25,517 nucleotides of DNA from Ga0077553 sp038215275 (GCA_038215275.1 JBBQRA010000067.1:1-25517), one strand, 5' to 3'; numbered from the stretch's first letter, positions 1-8,884 are shown. A program made the numbers and translations. Notes: a model not told the origin generated them from the letters alone.

Positions 1-1425
1 AACCTCGCCTACCGCCTCACCGACTTCATCCATCGCCAGTTCAAAATTCCCTCCTGCAAAATCGACTTCGACCGCAAGCACACCCACCCCTGCCTCCAGT
101 ACCATATCGGCCGCTGCCTCGGCCCCTGCGTCGAAGGCCTCGTCACCGCCCCGGAATACGCCGAAGCCGTCCGCCAAACCCGCCTCTTCCTCGAAGGCCG
201 CCTCAAGGACCTCGAATCCCACATCCGCGGGCAGATCGCCGAAGCCGCCGAAGAGCTGAACTTCGAACGCGCCGCCCGCCTTCGCGACACTCTCGTCACC
301 ATCGAGGAAATGGCCCAGACCCAGAAGATGGCCACCGCCCATGGCGACGACATCGACATCTTCGCCTACTACGCCGAACCGCCCCTCATCGCCGTCAACC
401 TCTTCCACGTCCGCAACGGCCGCATCGTCGACCGCCGCGAGTTCTACTGGGAAGACCGCTTCGACTTCGAAGCCCCCGAGTTCATGGCCGCCCTCATCAA
501 GCAGGTCTACCTCGACCAGCGCTATGTCCCCGTCATCGTTCACGTCCCTGACGACTTCGAAGACCGCGAGGCCCTCGCCGAACTCCTTAGCGAAAAGCGT
601 GGCCGCCGCGTCGAAATCCGCACCCCTCAGCGCGGCGAAAAGAAGGCCCTCCTCGACCTTGCCGAAACCAACGCCAAGCACTGCTTCGAAGCCCGCTTCC
701 GCATCCTCAAGCCCACCGCCAAGTCCGTCGCCGACGCCCTCGAAGACGCGCTAAACCTCCCCGCACCCCCCAGCCGCATCGAGTGCTTCGACATCTCTCA
801 CATCCAAGGCACCGACAAGGTCGCCTCCATGGTCGTCTGGGAGGACGGCAAGATGAAGAAGGCCGACTACCGCAAGTTCATCATCAAAACCGTCGTCGGC
901 AACGACGACTTCGCCTCCATGCGCGAGGTCGTCTCCCGCCGCTATTCCCGCCTCAAGGAAGAAGGCGCCAAGTTCCCCAGCGTCGTACTCATCGATGGCG
1001 GCCTTGGCCAACTCCACGCCGCCGCAGAAGCCCTCGAAGCCCTCGGCATCACCGACCAGACCATCGCCTCCATCGCCAAACGCGAGGAGATCATCTACGT
1101 CTACGGCCAGGAAGACGAACCCGTCCGCCTCGACCGCCACCACCCCGTCCTCCACGTCATCCAAACCATCCGCGACGAGGCCCACCGCTTCGCCGTCACC
1201 TTCCATCGCACCCGCCGCAACATCACCCGCATGCGGTCCGAACTCCTCTCCGTGCCCGGCGTCGGCGAACGCACCGTCGAAAAGCTGCTCCAAACCCTCG
1301 GCAGCCTCGAAGCCGTCAAACTCGCCACCGAAGCCGCCCTCGCCCACGAGGTCGGCGCCGCCGCGGCCAAGAAGATCTTCACCTACTTCCATGAACAACC
1401 CCAATCTGCACCCACCCCTCGCTGA
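1..1425 (+). CDS. uvrC: UvrABC excinuclease subunit C, 5' end outside the window
   Basis: Makes the dual incisions of nucleotide excision repair together with UvrB in the cytoplasm. The frame is open from base 1, so the N-terminal GIY-YIG nuclease domain lies upstream and only about 474 residues are visible (numbered here from base 1). In order I see a Cys-containing stretch ending in GRCLGPC, a UVR motif that binds UvrB (about residues 77-100, EELNFERAARLRD), the RNase H-like endonuclease domain with FDISHIQGT (Asp264), VLIDGGLGQL (Asp332) and IRDEAHRFA (about 391-399), and a C-terminal helix-hairpin-helix (LLSVPGVGERTVEKLL, from about 415). An internal ATG at 310 is not the real start, because the upstream frame reads as normal UvrC. 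The last 35 nt overlap the next gene. Identity is certain; completeness cannot be judged. Confidence 0.97.
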   Translation, partial: NLAYRLTDFIHRQFKIPSCKIDFDRKHTHPCLQYHIGRCLGPCVEGLVTAPEYAEAVRQTRLFLEGRLKDLESHIRGQIAEAAEELNFERAARLRDTLVTIEEMAQTQKMATAHGDDIDIFAYYAEPPLIAVNLFHVRNGRIVDRREFYWEDRFDFEAPEFMAALIKQVYLDQRYVPVIVHVPDDFEDREALAELLSEKRGRRVEIRTPQRGEKKALLDLAETNAKHCFEARFRILKPTAKSVADALEDALNLPAPPSRIECFDISHIQGTDKVASMVVWEDGKMKKADYRKFIIKTVVGNDDFASMREVVSRRYSRLKEEGAKFPSVVLIDGGLGQLHAAAEALEALGITDQTIASIAKREEIIYVYGQEDEPVRLDRHHPVLHVIQTIRDEAHRFAVTFHRTRRNITRMRSELLSVPGVGERTVEKLLQTLGSLEAVKLATEAALAHEVGAAAAKKIFTYFHEQPQSAPTPR

Positions 1426-1957
1426 ACGCTGGAGCCCGCTCGCCTTCTCCCCGGAGCCCATCGAGCCAGCGGTCCTCCACCTCCTCATGGAGGCCGCCCG
1501 CTGGGCGCCGTCCAGCTACAACGAACAGCCGTGGCGCTACATCTACGCCACCATCGACGATGGCGAAGCCCACGCCCAGGTGCTGAGCTGCCTGGTTCCC
1601 GGCAATCAGGAGTGGGCGAAATCCGCCCCGTTCCTCGCCATCTCCGTCGCCAAACTCACCCTTACCCGTAACGGAAAGCCCAACGACTACAGTCGGCACG
1701 ACGTCGGCCAAGCCACCATGTCCATCGTCACCGAGGCCATGGCCAACGGCCTCTATTCCCATCAGATGGGTGGCATCCTCCACGACCGCATCCGCGAGCT
1801 CTACGCAATCCCCGAGGACTACGTGCCCGTAGCTGGCCTCGCCATCGGCCGCTACGGCCACCCCGCGCTGCTTCCGCCTGCCCTGCAAAACCGCGAAGCC
1901 GCTACCCGCACCCGCCGGCCCCTAAGCGAGCTCTTCTTCCACAACAAGTTTCAGTAG
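1391..1957 (+). CDS. Nitroreductase family protein
   Basis: A 188-residue member of the FMN-dependent nitroreductase superfamily, which reduces nitro groups, quinones or related electrophiles with NAD(P)H. Visible family features are the N-terminal RWSPLAF and RWAPSSYNEQPWRY segments (FMN-phosphate-binding region, Arg-Trp-x-Pro-Ser-x-x-N-x-Q-P), and DVGQATMSIVTEAMANGL followed by a C-terminal GLAIGRYG. The frame is open further upstream inside uvrC, but the ATG at 1391 gives a protein of normal length that begins exactly where family homology should begin. It overlaps uvrC by 35 nt in another frame, so it is probably translated from the uvrC transcript. The stop overlaps the convergent phosphoesterase gene by 7 nt. 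The substrate cannot be told from the sequence. Confidence 0.9.
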   Translation: MNNPNLHPPLAERWSPLAFSPEPIEPAVLHLLMEAARWAPSSYNEQPWRYIYATIDDGEAHAQVLSCLVPGNQEWAKSAPFLAISVAKLTLTRNGKPNDYSRHDVGQATMSIVTEAMANGLYSHQMGGILHDRIRELYAIPEDYVPVAGLAIGRYGHPALLPPALQNREAATRTRRPLSELFFHNKFQ

Positions 1958-2691
1958 CCGCGAGCCAACCGGTCCGCCAGTAGCACCGGCAAACCCGCCT
2001 CCCGGATCTTCCGCTGCGCGGTCTCCAGGTCGTAGGAGACTCGCAGCAGCCGCACCGTCTTCGCTTCGGAATCGTGGACCGCCGCGCCCACCCGCCAGTC
2101 CCCATCGCGCGGCTGCCCCGCCGAACCTGGATTCACCAGATAGCGGTAGTCCGGCGAAAGCTCAAACGTGTACTCGCTCTCGTCTGGAAACGGCGGACCA
2201 ATCACGATTACCTTCCGCTGCTTCATCTGAAAGCCGCCCTGCAGATGCGTATGGCCGAAGAACGTCAGCTCCTGCGTCGCGGCCTCCATCGCCACCCGCA
2301 CCTCCGGCCCCTCAATCACGTACTCATCCTCATCCCGCGGCGAGCCGTGTACCACCGCATAGCCATTGATGATCACCGGCCCCTTCGGCAGCGCTCTCAC
2401 CCACTTGAAATTCTCCGGCGTCATCGCATTGGCCGTCCAAATCGCTGCCCGCTTCGCCAGCGGATTGAAGTCCTCCATGGAGTCGAGTCCCGTCGCCACC
2501 TTGTCGTGGTTACCCCGGATCACCACCGTCGCCTTCTCCCGCACCCACTCGATCACCGCGTTCGGATCCGCCCCGTATCCCACCAGGTCGCCGCAACAGA
2601 TCACACGGTCGTACTCGCCGGCCGCTGCTTCCACGACCGCCGTCAACCCTTCCAGGTTTGCATGAATATCGCTGATTATGAGATCGCGCAC
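1951..2691 (-). CDS. Calcineurin-like metallophosphoesterase, soluble YfcE/MJ0936 type
   Basis: A 246-residue cytoplasmic phosphoesterase of the calcineurin-like superfamily. The metal-binding motifs run in the family order: SDIHANLEGL near the N-terminus (Asp-x-His), CGDLVGYGADP (Gly-Asp), RGNHDK (Gly-Asn-His), VHGSP and FGHTHLQ (Gly-His-Thr-His), then a VNPGSAGQPRDGD strand typical of the small YfcE-like group. There is no signal peptide. The start is a GTG at 2689-2691, which lies 16 nt inside the upstream phosphoesterase gene on the same strand, suggesting translational coupling. Family members act on cyclic nucleotides, nucleotides or other phosphodiesters; the substrate here is unknown. 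Confidence 0.88.
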   Translation of the reverse strand: MRDLIISDIHANLEGLTAVVEAAAGEYDRVICCGDLVGYGADPNAVIEWVREKATVVIRGNHDKVATGLDSMEDFNPLAKRAAIWTANAMTPENFKWVRALPKGPVIINGYAVVHGSPRDEDEYVIEGPEVRVAMEAATQELTFFGHTHLQGGFQMKQRKVIVIGPPFPDESEYTFELSPDYRYLVNPGSAGQPRDGDWRVGAAVHDSEAKTVRLLRVSYDLETAQRKIREAGLPVLLADRLARGY

Positions 2692-3842
2692 AGTTTAATC
2701 AATGCCACTTCCGGCGGCGCTCCGATGCGCGCCGGCACGCCAACCGTGCCGATACCCCGCGTCACATACAAGTGCGAATTGCCTTCTTCATAATGCCCAT
2801 AAACGTAGGGCGTAAAAAAGCGGGCGAAGTTCAGATGCTGATGCAAATATTCCACCGTCACCTGTCCGCCGTGCGTGTGACCCGCCAGCATCAGGTCCCA
2901 GCCCTGCGGCGCGGCAGTGCTGAACGCGTCAGGATTGTGCGACAGCAGCACGTTAAACGACCCGGCCTCCTGCAGCATTTTCCCCCGCCGCAGATAGTTG
3001 CCGTGCATCTTCTGGTAGTCCACCCCGGCCAGATTCAGCCGGGCATCGCCGAACCGCAATTCCTGTTTCTTCCCTCGCAAAAAATGAAGATTCCGCCGTA
3101 ACCCCTCCCGCCGCACATATTCTTCGCATTCGGCGTAGATCTCATGGTTGCCCAGGCAGCCCCACACGCCGCTGTCCGCCCGCAACCGGCCTAACTCCTC
3201 GAGACACTCGTCCAGAGGATCGCCGTCCCGCGTAATCAGGTCTCCGGTCACCACCGTCAAATGCGGCCGGAACTCATTCGCCATGCCGACGGCATTCGCC
3301 AACTCCTGGCGGCTCAAAAAAGGGCCATAGTGAATATCGCTCAGTTGCGCGATCCGGATCCCATCCAGATCCTTCGCCAGCCCCCGCACCGGCACCTCGA
3401 TCTCTACCGGCCGCAGATCCCGCCGGCCCACGATGATCCCAAATCCCGTCACCGCGGCTGGCGCGGCCACCGCCGCCGTCTGCGCCGTCAATAGCAGCCG
3501 CCTGCGCCCTGGATCGAACGGCGGCGCCACCCGCCGCGCCAAAGCCCAAACGGCCGTCATGCCGCACGTGCAGATGCCCCACGCGATCCCCGCGCCCCGC
3601 GCCCAGAAAAACCACTCGCCCGGAGGCACGTACTGCCACGCCCAGCGCAGCTCAAACAGCATGCCCCACGCGCCAAACAATGCGCTCGCCCAGAGCAGCC
3701 ATACCAGTTTCGGAAACCGTTCCCGCGTCCACATCCAGACCTGCCAGTGGCACAACAGGATCAGTCCAATCGCTACATACTCCGGCAGATAAGTACTCCC
3801 ATGCCTAAGTCTCCATTTTAACCCGCCGCTCTCACCCCGCAT
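2676..3842 (-). CDS. Membrane-anchored metallophosphoesterase, YkuE type
   Basis: About 388 residues. The N-terminal third has several hydrophobic segments (YVAIGLILLCHW, LVWLLWASALFGAWGMLF, GIAWGICTCGMTAVWALA), then a charged RRRLLLTAQ stretch followed by a further hydrophobic helix, as in YkuE-type enzymes. The catalytic domain follows with LSDIHYGPF (Asp-x-His), TGDLITRDGD, LGNHEIY, LSHNPD and AGHTHGGQ, all calcineurin-fold metal ligands, so the active site probably faces the outside. The frame is open to an ATG at 3932 inside the divergent gene; I prefer the ATG at 3842 because it avoids an 80-nt antisense overlap and leaves a sensible N-terminus. The start is therefore uncertain. The 3' end overlaps the following phosphoesterase by 16 nt. 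Confidence 0.87.
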   Translation of the reverse strand: MRGESGGLKWRLRHGSTYLPEYVAIGLILLCHWQVWMWTRERFPKLVWLLWASALFGAWGMLFELRWAWQYVPPGEWFFWARGAGIAWGICTCGMTAVWALARRVAPPFDPGRRRLLLTAQTAAVAAPAAVTGFGIIVGRRDLRPVEIEVPVRGLAKDLDGIRIAQLSDIHYGPFLSRQELANAVGMANEFRPHLTVVTGDLITRDGDPLDECLEELGRLRADSGVWGCLGNHEIYAECEEYVRREGLRRNLHFLRGKKQELRFGDARLNLAGVDYQKMHGNYLRRGKMLQEAGSFNVLLSHNPDAFSTAAPQGWDLMLAGHTHGGQVTVEYLHQHLNFARFFTPYVYGHYEEGNSHLYVTRGIGTVGVPARIGAPPEVALIKLCAIS

Positions 3843-3851
3843 TGATACAAT
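3843..3851 (+). promoter_or_regulatory. Extended -10 promoter element for the FAH gene
   Basis: TGATACAAT fits an extended -10 box (TGn followed by a 5/6 match to TATAAT), ending 10 nt before the ATG at 3862. No convincing -35 box is seen, as expected for an extended -10. The box lies inside the 19-bp gap between two divergent genes, within a small ATTG-ATA-CAAT inverted repeat (3841-3851). The transcript leader would be only a few nucleotides long. Confidence 0.45.
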
Positions 3852-3861
3852 TTGGGGACCT

Positions 3862-4710
3862 ATGAAACTTTTGATGTTTGCGCGTTCCGGTGGCCAGCCT
3901 GAGCCGGGCGTCTCCGATGGCTCCACCATCACCGCTCTCTCCGGCGCCGGCTACGCCGATCTCCATGCTCTCATCGCGGATCCCGCCGGCCCCGCTACGG
4001 CCGCGGCCTATGCCGCTTCCGCCACCGATAAGGTCGCCGAAGCCGATGTCCGGATCCTCGCGCCGCTCACCCGCCCCGAAAAGATCCTCTGCGTCGGCCT
4101 CAACTATCGGGATCACGCCATTGAATCCAACATGGCCATCCCCACCGTCCCCACCATCTTCTCGAAGTTCAATAACTGCATCATCGGCCCCGGCGACGAA
4201 ATCGTCCTGCCGAAGGTCGCCCAAACCCCCGACTACGAAGCCGAGTTCGCCGTCGTAATCGGCAAGCCCGGCAAGAACATCGCCGAAGCCGACTGGGAAG
4301 ACCACGTCTTCGGCTACATGAACCTCCACGACGTCTCCGCCCGCGATCTTCAACTCGCCACCTCCCAGTGGCTCATGGGCAAGAGCATCGATACCTTCTG
4401 CCCCATCGGACCGTACATCGTCACCAAGGACGAGATCGCCGACCCCCATGCCCTGCCCATTAAGGCCACCATCAGCGGCGAAGTGCTGCAGGACTCGAAC
4501 ACCAGCGAACTTATCTTCAAGCTGCCGAAACTCCTCAGCTACATCTCCCAGGTCATGACCCTGAAACCCGGCGACATAATCACCACCGGCACCCCGGCAG
4601 GCGTCGGTTTCGCCCGCAAGCCGCAGCGCCTGCTTCAGCCCGGCGACGATTGCATCATTGAAGTGCAAGGCCTGGGCCAATTGCGTAATCCTGTAGTGAG
4701 TGAAGCGTAG
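3862..4710 (+). CDS. Fumarylacetoacetate hydrolase family protein
   Basis: A 282-residue protein of the FAH superfamily, which hydrolyses or decarboxylates diketo acids in aromatic and sugar-acid breakdown. The N-terminal domain (about 1-70) is the variable cap. The catalytic domain starts at KILCVGLNYRDHAIE and shows the metal ligands Glu126 and Glu128 (DYEAEFAVVIGKPG) and Asp157 (GYMNLHDVSARDLQ), then a conserved KSIDTFCPIGPY segment and TTGTPAGVGFARKP. The ATG at 3862 follows a weak GGGGA. It overlaps the next gene by 11 nt, so the two are probably translated together. Likely activities are 2-hydroxyhepta-2,4-diene-dioate isomerase, ureidoglycolate lyase-like or acylpyruvase; motifs alone do not separate these. 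Confidence 0.92.
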   Translation: MKLLMFARSGGQPEPGVSDGSTITALSGAGYADLHALIADPAGPATAAAYAASATDKVAEADVRILAPLTRPEKILCVGLNYRDHAIESNMAIPTVPTIFSKFNNCIIGPGDEIVLPKVAQTPDYEAEFAVVIGKPGKNIAEADWEDHVFGYMNLHDVSARDLQLATSQWLMGKSIDTFCPIGPYIVTKDEIADPHALPIKATISGEVLQDSNTSELIFKLPKLLSYISQVMTLKPGDIITTGTPAGVGFARKPQRLLQPGDDCIIEVQGLGQLRNPVVSEA

Positions 4711-6499
4711 CCTAGGCCTTCTTCTGCTCTGCGCCGGACTCCTTCCGGCGCAGAGTCTACTGATTCAGAACGCGACGGTCATCGACGGCACCGGCGCTCC
4801 CCCGCGCCAGGTCGACGTCCTTATCTCGAACGGCCGCATCATCGCCGTCGGCAATAACCTTCCGGCCCCAAACTCCACCAGCCTCGACGCCCGCGGCAAG
4901 ACCCTCATCCCCGGCCTCTTCGATCTCCATACCCACGTCCAATCGGCCAGCGTAAGCGGCTCCGGACAGGATTGGGGCAAGAACCTCAAGGCCTACCTGC
5001 TCAGCGGAGTCACCTCCGTTGCCGACTTCGGCACCTATGGCGAAACCTTCGCCACGGTCCGCAAGCTCACCGCCTCCGGCGCTTGGCCCGCCCCCCGCCT
5101 CCATCTGGCCAGCCGCATCACCACCCCCGGCGGCCACGGCCTCGAAATCGGCCGCGGCGAAATCTTCACCCAGGAAGTCCTCACCGCCCGCGAAGGCCGC
5201 GCCGCCGTCCGCCGCGCCCTGCCGAACCGTCCCGACCTCATCAAGGTCTTCTCCGACGGCTGGCGCTATGGCACCTCCGCCGACCTCACCAGCATGGAGG
5301 AAGGCACCCTGCGCGCCATCGTTGAAGAAGCGCACAAGGCAAACCTCCCCGTCCTCACCCACACCGTCACGGTCGATAAGGGCAAGATCGCGGCAGCGGC
5401 TGGAGTCGACGCCATCATGCATGGCATGCAGGACAAGCCTTTCGACGACGACCTGATCGCCAAAATGAAGGCCGGCAAAACCGCCTACGGACCAACCTCC
5501 GCGGTCTACGAGCCCCGCACGCCCGTCCTCGACGCGCTCCTCGAAAAGGTCCTCGATACCGCGTCCCTGCAGGCCTTCAAGGGCCGTCCCGCCTTCGCCC
5601 AGCCCTCTGCCCTCCGCATCCGCAAATACGAAGTCCTCAAGCGCAACACCAAAGCGCTGTTTGACGCAGGCATCCCCATCGTCTCCGGCACCGATGCCGG
5701 CATCTCCGGCACCCACCATGGCTGGGCCACCCTGCGCGAAATCACGCTCCTTGCCAGCGCCGGCCTCCCCCCTGTCGAAGCCATCAAGGCCGCCACTCTC
5801 AATTCCGCCCGCGTGCTCCGCGTTGACAAAGACCGCGGCTCCATCGAGCCCGGCAAAGTCGCCGACCTCGTCCTCATCGACGGCGCTCCGCACACCACCA
5901 TCAACGATATCCAGCGCATCCACCGCGTCTGGCTCAACGGCGTCGAGCAGGACCTTCCCAAACTCGCGCAGGCCGTCGCCGCGCCCGGCCCTACGCCCCT
6001 GCCCGCCATCCCTGCCCCGGCCCTGCTCGACGATTTCAACCGCGTCGACGGCCGCAGCCGCCTCGATACCCGCTGGATCAATACCTATGAAGGCGGCCCC
6101 GATCTCTCTCGCGCCCTCTTCCAGCGCATCGGCCGCTCCGCCGGTAATTCCGCCCTCGCCATCCAGGCGCAAATGTCCGAGTCGTCGAAACCCCGCGTCC
6201 ACATTACCCTACCGCTTCGTCCCGGCGGCATCGAGCCGATGGACCTCACCGGTTGGAAGTCCATCGAGTTCGAAGCTCGCGGCGACAGCCTCGCTTATAA
6301 CTTAGCTGTCTCGCGCCGGAGTAAGGCCGATCCAGTTACAGCTCCGTTTACTCCGGGAACTGGGTGGAAGAAATTCCGGATTCCTTTCTCCGCATTAGGT
6401 TGCCCATGCGCCGACGCCACCGCTATCACGTTTGTTATCAGCCGTCCGGCCGGTGTTCGCACCTGGCTCGAAATCGACAACATTAAGTTAGCCCGGTAA
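4700..6499 (+). CDS. Exported amidohydrolase with C-terminal CIA30-like domain
   Basis: A 599-residue secreted metal-dependent hydrolase. The start is GTG at 4700, giving MKRSLGLLLLCAGLLPAQS, a clean signal peptide; it overlaps the upstream stop by 11 nt. The amidohydrolase TIM barrel spans about 20-420 with His77-Thr-His79 (FDLHTHV), Lys182 (DLIKVFSDG, candidate bridging Lys), His221 (LTHTVTV), His241 (IMHGMQ) and Asp332 (SGTDAG), and the usual closing motif GSIEPGKVADLVLID. After a proline-rich linker (about 428-441), residues 442-599 form a separate beta-rich unit (LLDDFN, GWKSIEFEARG, GWKKFRIPFSAL, WLEIDNIKL) that resembles CIA30/CBM11-type jelly rolls, perhaps for substrate or polymer binding. 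Base composition becomes more AT-rich over the last 200 nt. The substrate is unknown; imidazolonepropionase-like or prolidase-like enzymes are the nearest types. Confidence 0.88.
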   Translation: MKRSLGLLLLCAGLLPAQSLLIQNATVIDGTGAPPRQVDVLISNGRIIAVGNNLPAPNSTSLDARGKTLIPGLFDLHTHVQSASVSGSGQDWGKNLKAYLLSGVTSVADFGTYGETFATVRKLTASGAWPAPRLHLASRITTPGGHGLEIGRGEIFTQEVLTAREGRAAVRRALPNRPDLIKVFSDGWRYGTSADLTSMEEGTLRAIVEEAHKANLPVLTHTVTVDKGKIAAAAGVDAIMHGMQDKPFDDDLIAKMKAGKTAYGPTSAVYEPRTPVLDALLEKVLDTASLQAFKGRPAFAQPSALRIRKYEVLKRNTKALFDAGIPIVSGTDAGISGTHHGWATLREITLLASAGLPPVEAIKAATLNSARVLRVDKDRGSIEPGKVADLVLIDGAPHTTINDIQRIHRVWLNGVEQDLPKLAQAVAAPGPTPLPAIPAPALLDDFNRVDGRSRLDTRWINTYEGGPDLSRALFQRIGRSAGNSALAIQAQMSESSKPRVHITLPLRPGGIEPMDLTGWKSIEFEARGDSLAYNLAVSRRSKADPVTAPFTPGTGWKKFRIPFSALGCPCADATAITFVISRPAGVRTWLEIDNIKLAR

Positions 6500-6520
6500 C
6501 CGCTTTGGATGCATCTGAGC

Positions 6521-6526
6521 AAGGAG
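6521..6526 (+). promoter_or_regulatory. Shine-Dalgarno site of the first TonB receptor
   Basis: AAGGAG lies 4 nt before the ATG at 6531. It fixes this start among open upstream codons. The 31-nt gap after the amidohydrolase stop leaves little room for an independent promoter, so co-transcription is likely. Confidence 0.7.
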
Positions 6527-6530
6527 ACGC

Positions 6531-8882
6531 ATGAGACAAATTCTCCTTCTGTTGCTCTCCCTGCCGCTCGCCGCCCAGGACACCACCGGTGTTGGCGGCT
6601 TGCTCGGCACTGTGACTGATTCGAAAGGCCAGCCCGCCCCCCAGACCAAAGTCTGCATCGTGGACTCTTCCCGCTGCACCACCTCCGACGACCGCGGACT
6701 CTTCCGCTTCCCCGACCTCCGGCCCGGCGACTATCAACTCGACATCACCGCGCCCGGCCAGCCGCCAATCCGCAGCTCCGTCGTCACGGTACGCGCCGGC
6801 CTCGAAGGCAAGGTCGAGGTCACCCTTTCCGCCGCCGACGCCCTGCAGCAGTCGATGACCGTCTCGGAATCCGTCTTCGTCGCCCCCGAAGAGATCAAAA
6901 GCTCCAGCTACATCATTCAATCCGAAGAGCTCTTCAAAGCCGCCGGTGCCCGCCAGGACATTTCCCGCTACGTCCAACTCCTCCCTGGTGTCGCCATCGG
7001 TGCCGCCGACTTCCGCAACGACATCGTCGTCCGCGGCGGCTCTCCTCTCGAAAATCTCTTCATCGTTGACAACATCGAAATTCCCAACATCAACGCCTTT
7101 GCCAACTTCGCCTCCGCAGGCGGCACCACCAGCATCCTCGACGCCCAGCTCATCCGCGACGTCACTTTCCTCACCGGTGGCCAGCCCGCCCCCTTCATCA
7201 ACCGCGCCTCCAGCGTCCTCCAAGTCGCCCAAACCGAAGGCTCCCGCGACAAATTCCGCGGCCGGCTCACCGTCGGCGACCCCGGCATCGGCGGCATCGT
7301 CGAAGGCCCTATCAATAAAAGTAAAGGTTCCTGGATCGTTTCCGCCCGCCGCAGCTATCTCGATCTGTTCACGAAGGACATCGGCATCGGCGGCGTCCCC
7401 GTGCTCTATACCTACAACGCCAAGGTCCTCTACGATCTCTCCCCCCGTGACCGCGTCTGGGCGGTCTCCATCTCCGGCTCCGACGATATCCGCCTCGGCC
7501 CGAAGCAGGGCGAAGTTCGCCCTCCCGAGGACGAAGAGCTCGACAACATCGACATCCGTTACGGCGGCTGGCGCAGTGCCAACGGCTTTAACTGGCAGCG
7601 CCTCTACGGCTCCCGGGGCGTCGGCCTGCTCGGCGTTTCCCACTCGGAAGCCCGTGTTGACCAACAGGTGAAGGATCTCATCCGCAACGGCATCCCCCCG
7701 GCCACCGTGGACGTTGACGACCTCATCGCCCGAAGCCCGATCGTCTACCGCGAAAAGTCCCGCGAAGGCGAAACCACCATCAAGTACGACTACACCGGCT
7801 ATCTCCCCATTCTCGAAAAACTCCAGGCCGGCGGCAGCTTCAAATTGTTCCGCATCAACTACAACTCCGCCGCCCCCTTCGGCTCCGACAGCCCGTACAG
7901 CGCAGTCCGCGACGTCAATCCCTTCAACATTGTGCAGGACTTCTCCGCCCGCCAATCCAGCGCCTACGTCCAAAGCTCTCGCAACCTCAACAGCCGCTGG
8001 AACCTCACCTGGGGCGGCCGCATCGACAACTACCAGTACATCGCCCGCACCCGCTTCAGCCCTCGCGCCGGCCTCAGCTATCGCATCACCGACAAGCTCT
8101 CCTGGCGAGCCAGCTTCGGAACGTATTTTCAACAACCGCAGTTCCTCTTCCTCGCCTACTTCCCCCAGAATAGAAACCTAACCCCCTTCCGCTCCCAACA
8201 CCTAGTCACCGGCTTCACTTACATCCCCAGCGCGAGCCTCCGCTTCACCGTCGAAGCTTACCAAAAGGACTACAAAGACTACCCCGTCTCCGTCCAGTTT
8301 CCGTCGCTTTCTCTCGCCAGCACAGGAGACACCTTCCGCATCCGCGATATCCTCTTTCCGCTCACCAGCGCCGGCCGGGGCCGTGCTCGCGGCATCGAAT
8401 TCTTCGCCGAAAAGAAGTGGGGCTCCCGCTGGTTTGGCAACGCCAACGTCTCCCTCAGCCAAGCCCGCCAAGGCGGTCTCGATGGCATCCTCCGTCCCTC
8501 CACCTACGACTTCCCGGTCATCTTCAACGGCCTCGGAGGCTACCGCCTCAACAAGAAGTGGGAGTTCTCTGCCCGCACCACGGTCACATCCGGCCGACCC
8601 TACACCCCTTTCAACGTCGAGCTCTCCACTGCGCAGCGCCGTGACGTTCTCGACTTAACCCGAATCAACGAGCTCCGCGTCCCCGCCTACATCCGCGTAG
8701 ACGTCAGAGTTGACCGGACGTTCACCTTCAAGGACAAGCCTTTGCTCGTCTTCCTCGGCGCGCAGAACGTCACGAACCGGAACAACATCTCCGGTTTCCA
8801 ATGGTCCCGCCGCGCCAACATTCCCCGTGTGAATGAACAGCTAGGGCTCTTCCCCGTCATCGGCCTGAACTGGATCTTCTAG
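6531..8882 (+). CDS. TonB-dependent receptor with N-terminal carboxypeptidase-regulatory-like domain
   Basis: A 783-residue outer-membrane protein. A signal peptide (MRQILLLLLSLPLAAQ) is followed by a beta-sandwich carboxypeptidase-regulatory-like domain (about 22-105; GLLGTVTDSKGQPAP, RGLFRFPDLRPGDYQL), a plug domain (about 120-235; DISRYVQLLPGV, DIVVRGGSPLENLFIVDN) and a beta-barrel to the C-terminus, ending in GLNWIF with a terminal Phe as barrel proteins usually do. It probably imports or senses a ligand using TonB energy. Its position right after the FAH and amidohydrolase genes suggests the three handle one substrate, but the ligand cannot be read from sequence. The 3' end is 4 bp from the ancestral stop of the convergent hydrolase pseudogene. 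Confidence 0.93.
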   Translation: MRQILLLLLSLPLAAQDTTGVGGLLGTVTDSKGQPAPQTKVCIVDSSRCTTSDDRGLFRFPDLRPGDYQLDITAPGQPPIRSSVVTVRAGLEGKVEVTLSAADALQQSMTVSESVFVAPEEIKSSSYIIQSEELFKAAGARQDISRYVQLLPGVAIGAADFRNDIVVRGGSPLENLFIVDNIEIPNINAFANFASAGGTTSILDAQLIRDVTFLTGGQPAPFINRASSVLQVAQTEGSRDKFRGRLTVGDPGIGGIVEGPINKSKGSWIVSARRSYLDLFTKDIGIGGVPVLYTYNAKVLYDLSPRDRVWAVSISGSDDIRLGPKQGEVRPPEDEELDNIDIRYGGWRSANGFNWQRLYGSRGVGLLGVSHSEARVDQQVKDLIRNGIPPATVDVDDLIARSPIVYREKSREGETTIKYDYTGYLPILEKLQAGGSFKLFRINYNSAAPFGSDSPYSAVRDVNPFNIVQDFSARQSSAYVQSSRNLNSRWNLTWGGRIDNYQYIARTRFSPRAGLSYRITDKLSWRASFGTYFQQPQFLFLAYFPQNRNLTPFRSQHLVTGFTYIPSASLRFTVEAYQKDYKDYPVSVQFPSLSLASTGDTFRIRDILFPLTSAGRGRARGIEFFAEKKWGSRWFGNANVSLSQARQGGLDGILRPSTYDFPVIFNGLGGYRLNKKWEFSARTTVTSGRPYTPFNVELSTAQRRDVLDLTRINELRVPAYIRVDVRVDRTFTFKDKPLLVFLGAQNVTNRNNISGFQWSRRANIPRVNEQLGLFPVIGLNWIF

Positions 8883-8884
8883 CC

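Noticed and set aside
751..1488. Long minus-strand open frames under uvrC, and similar long frames opposite the amidohydrolase and receptor genes
   Set aside because: They are antisense shadows produced by the high GC and C-ending codons; composition is low-complexity (Gly/Ala/Asp-rich) and no family is recognisable.
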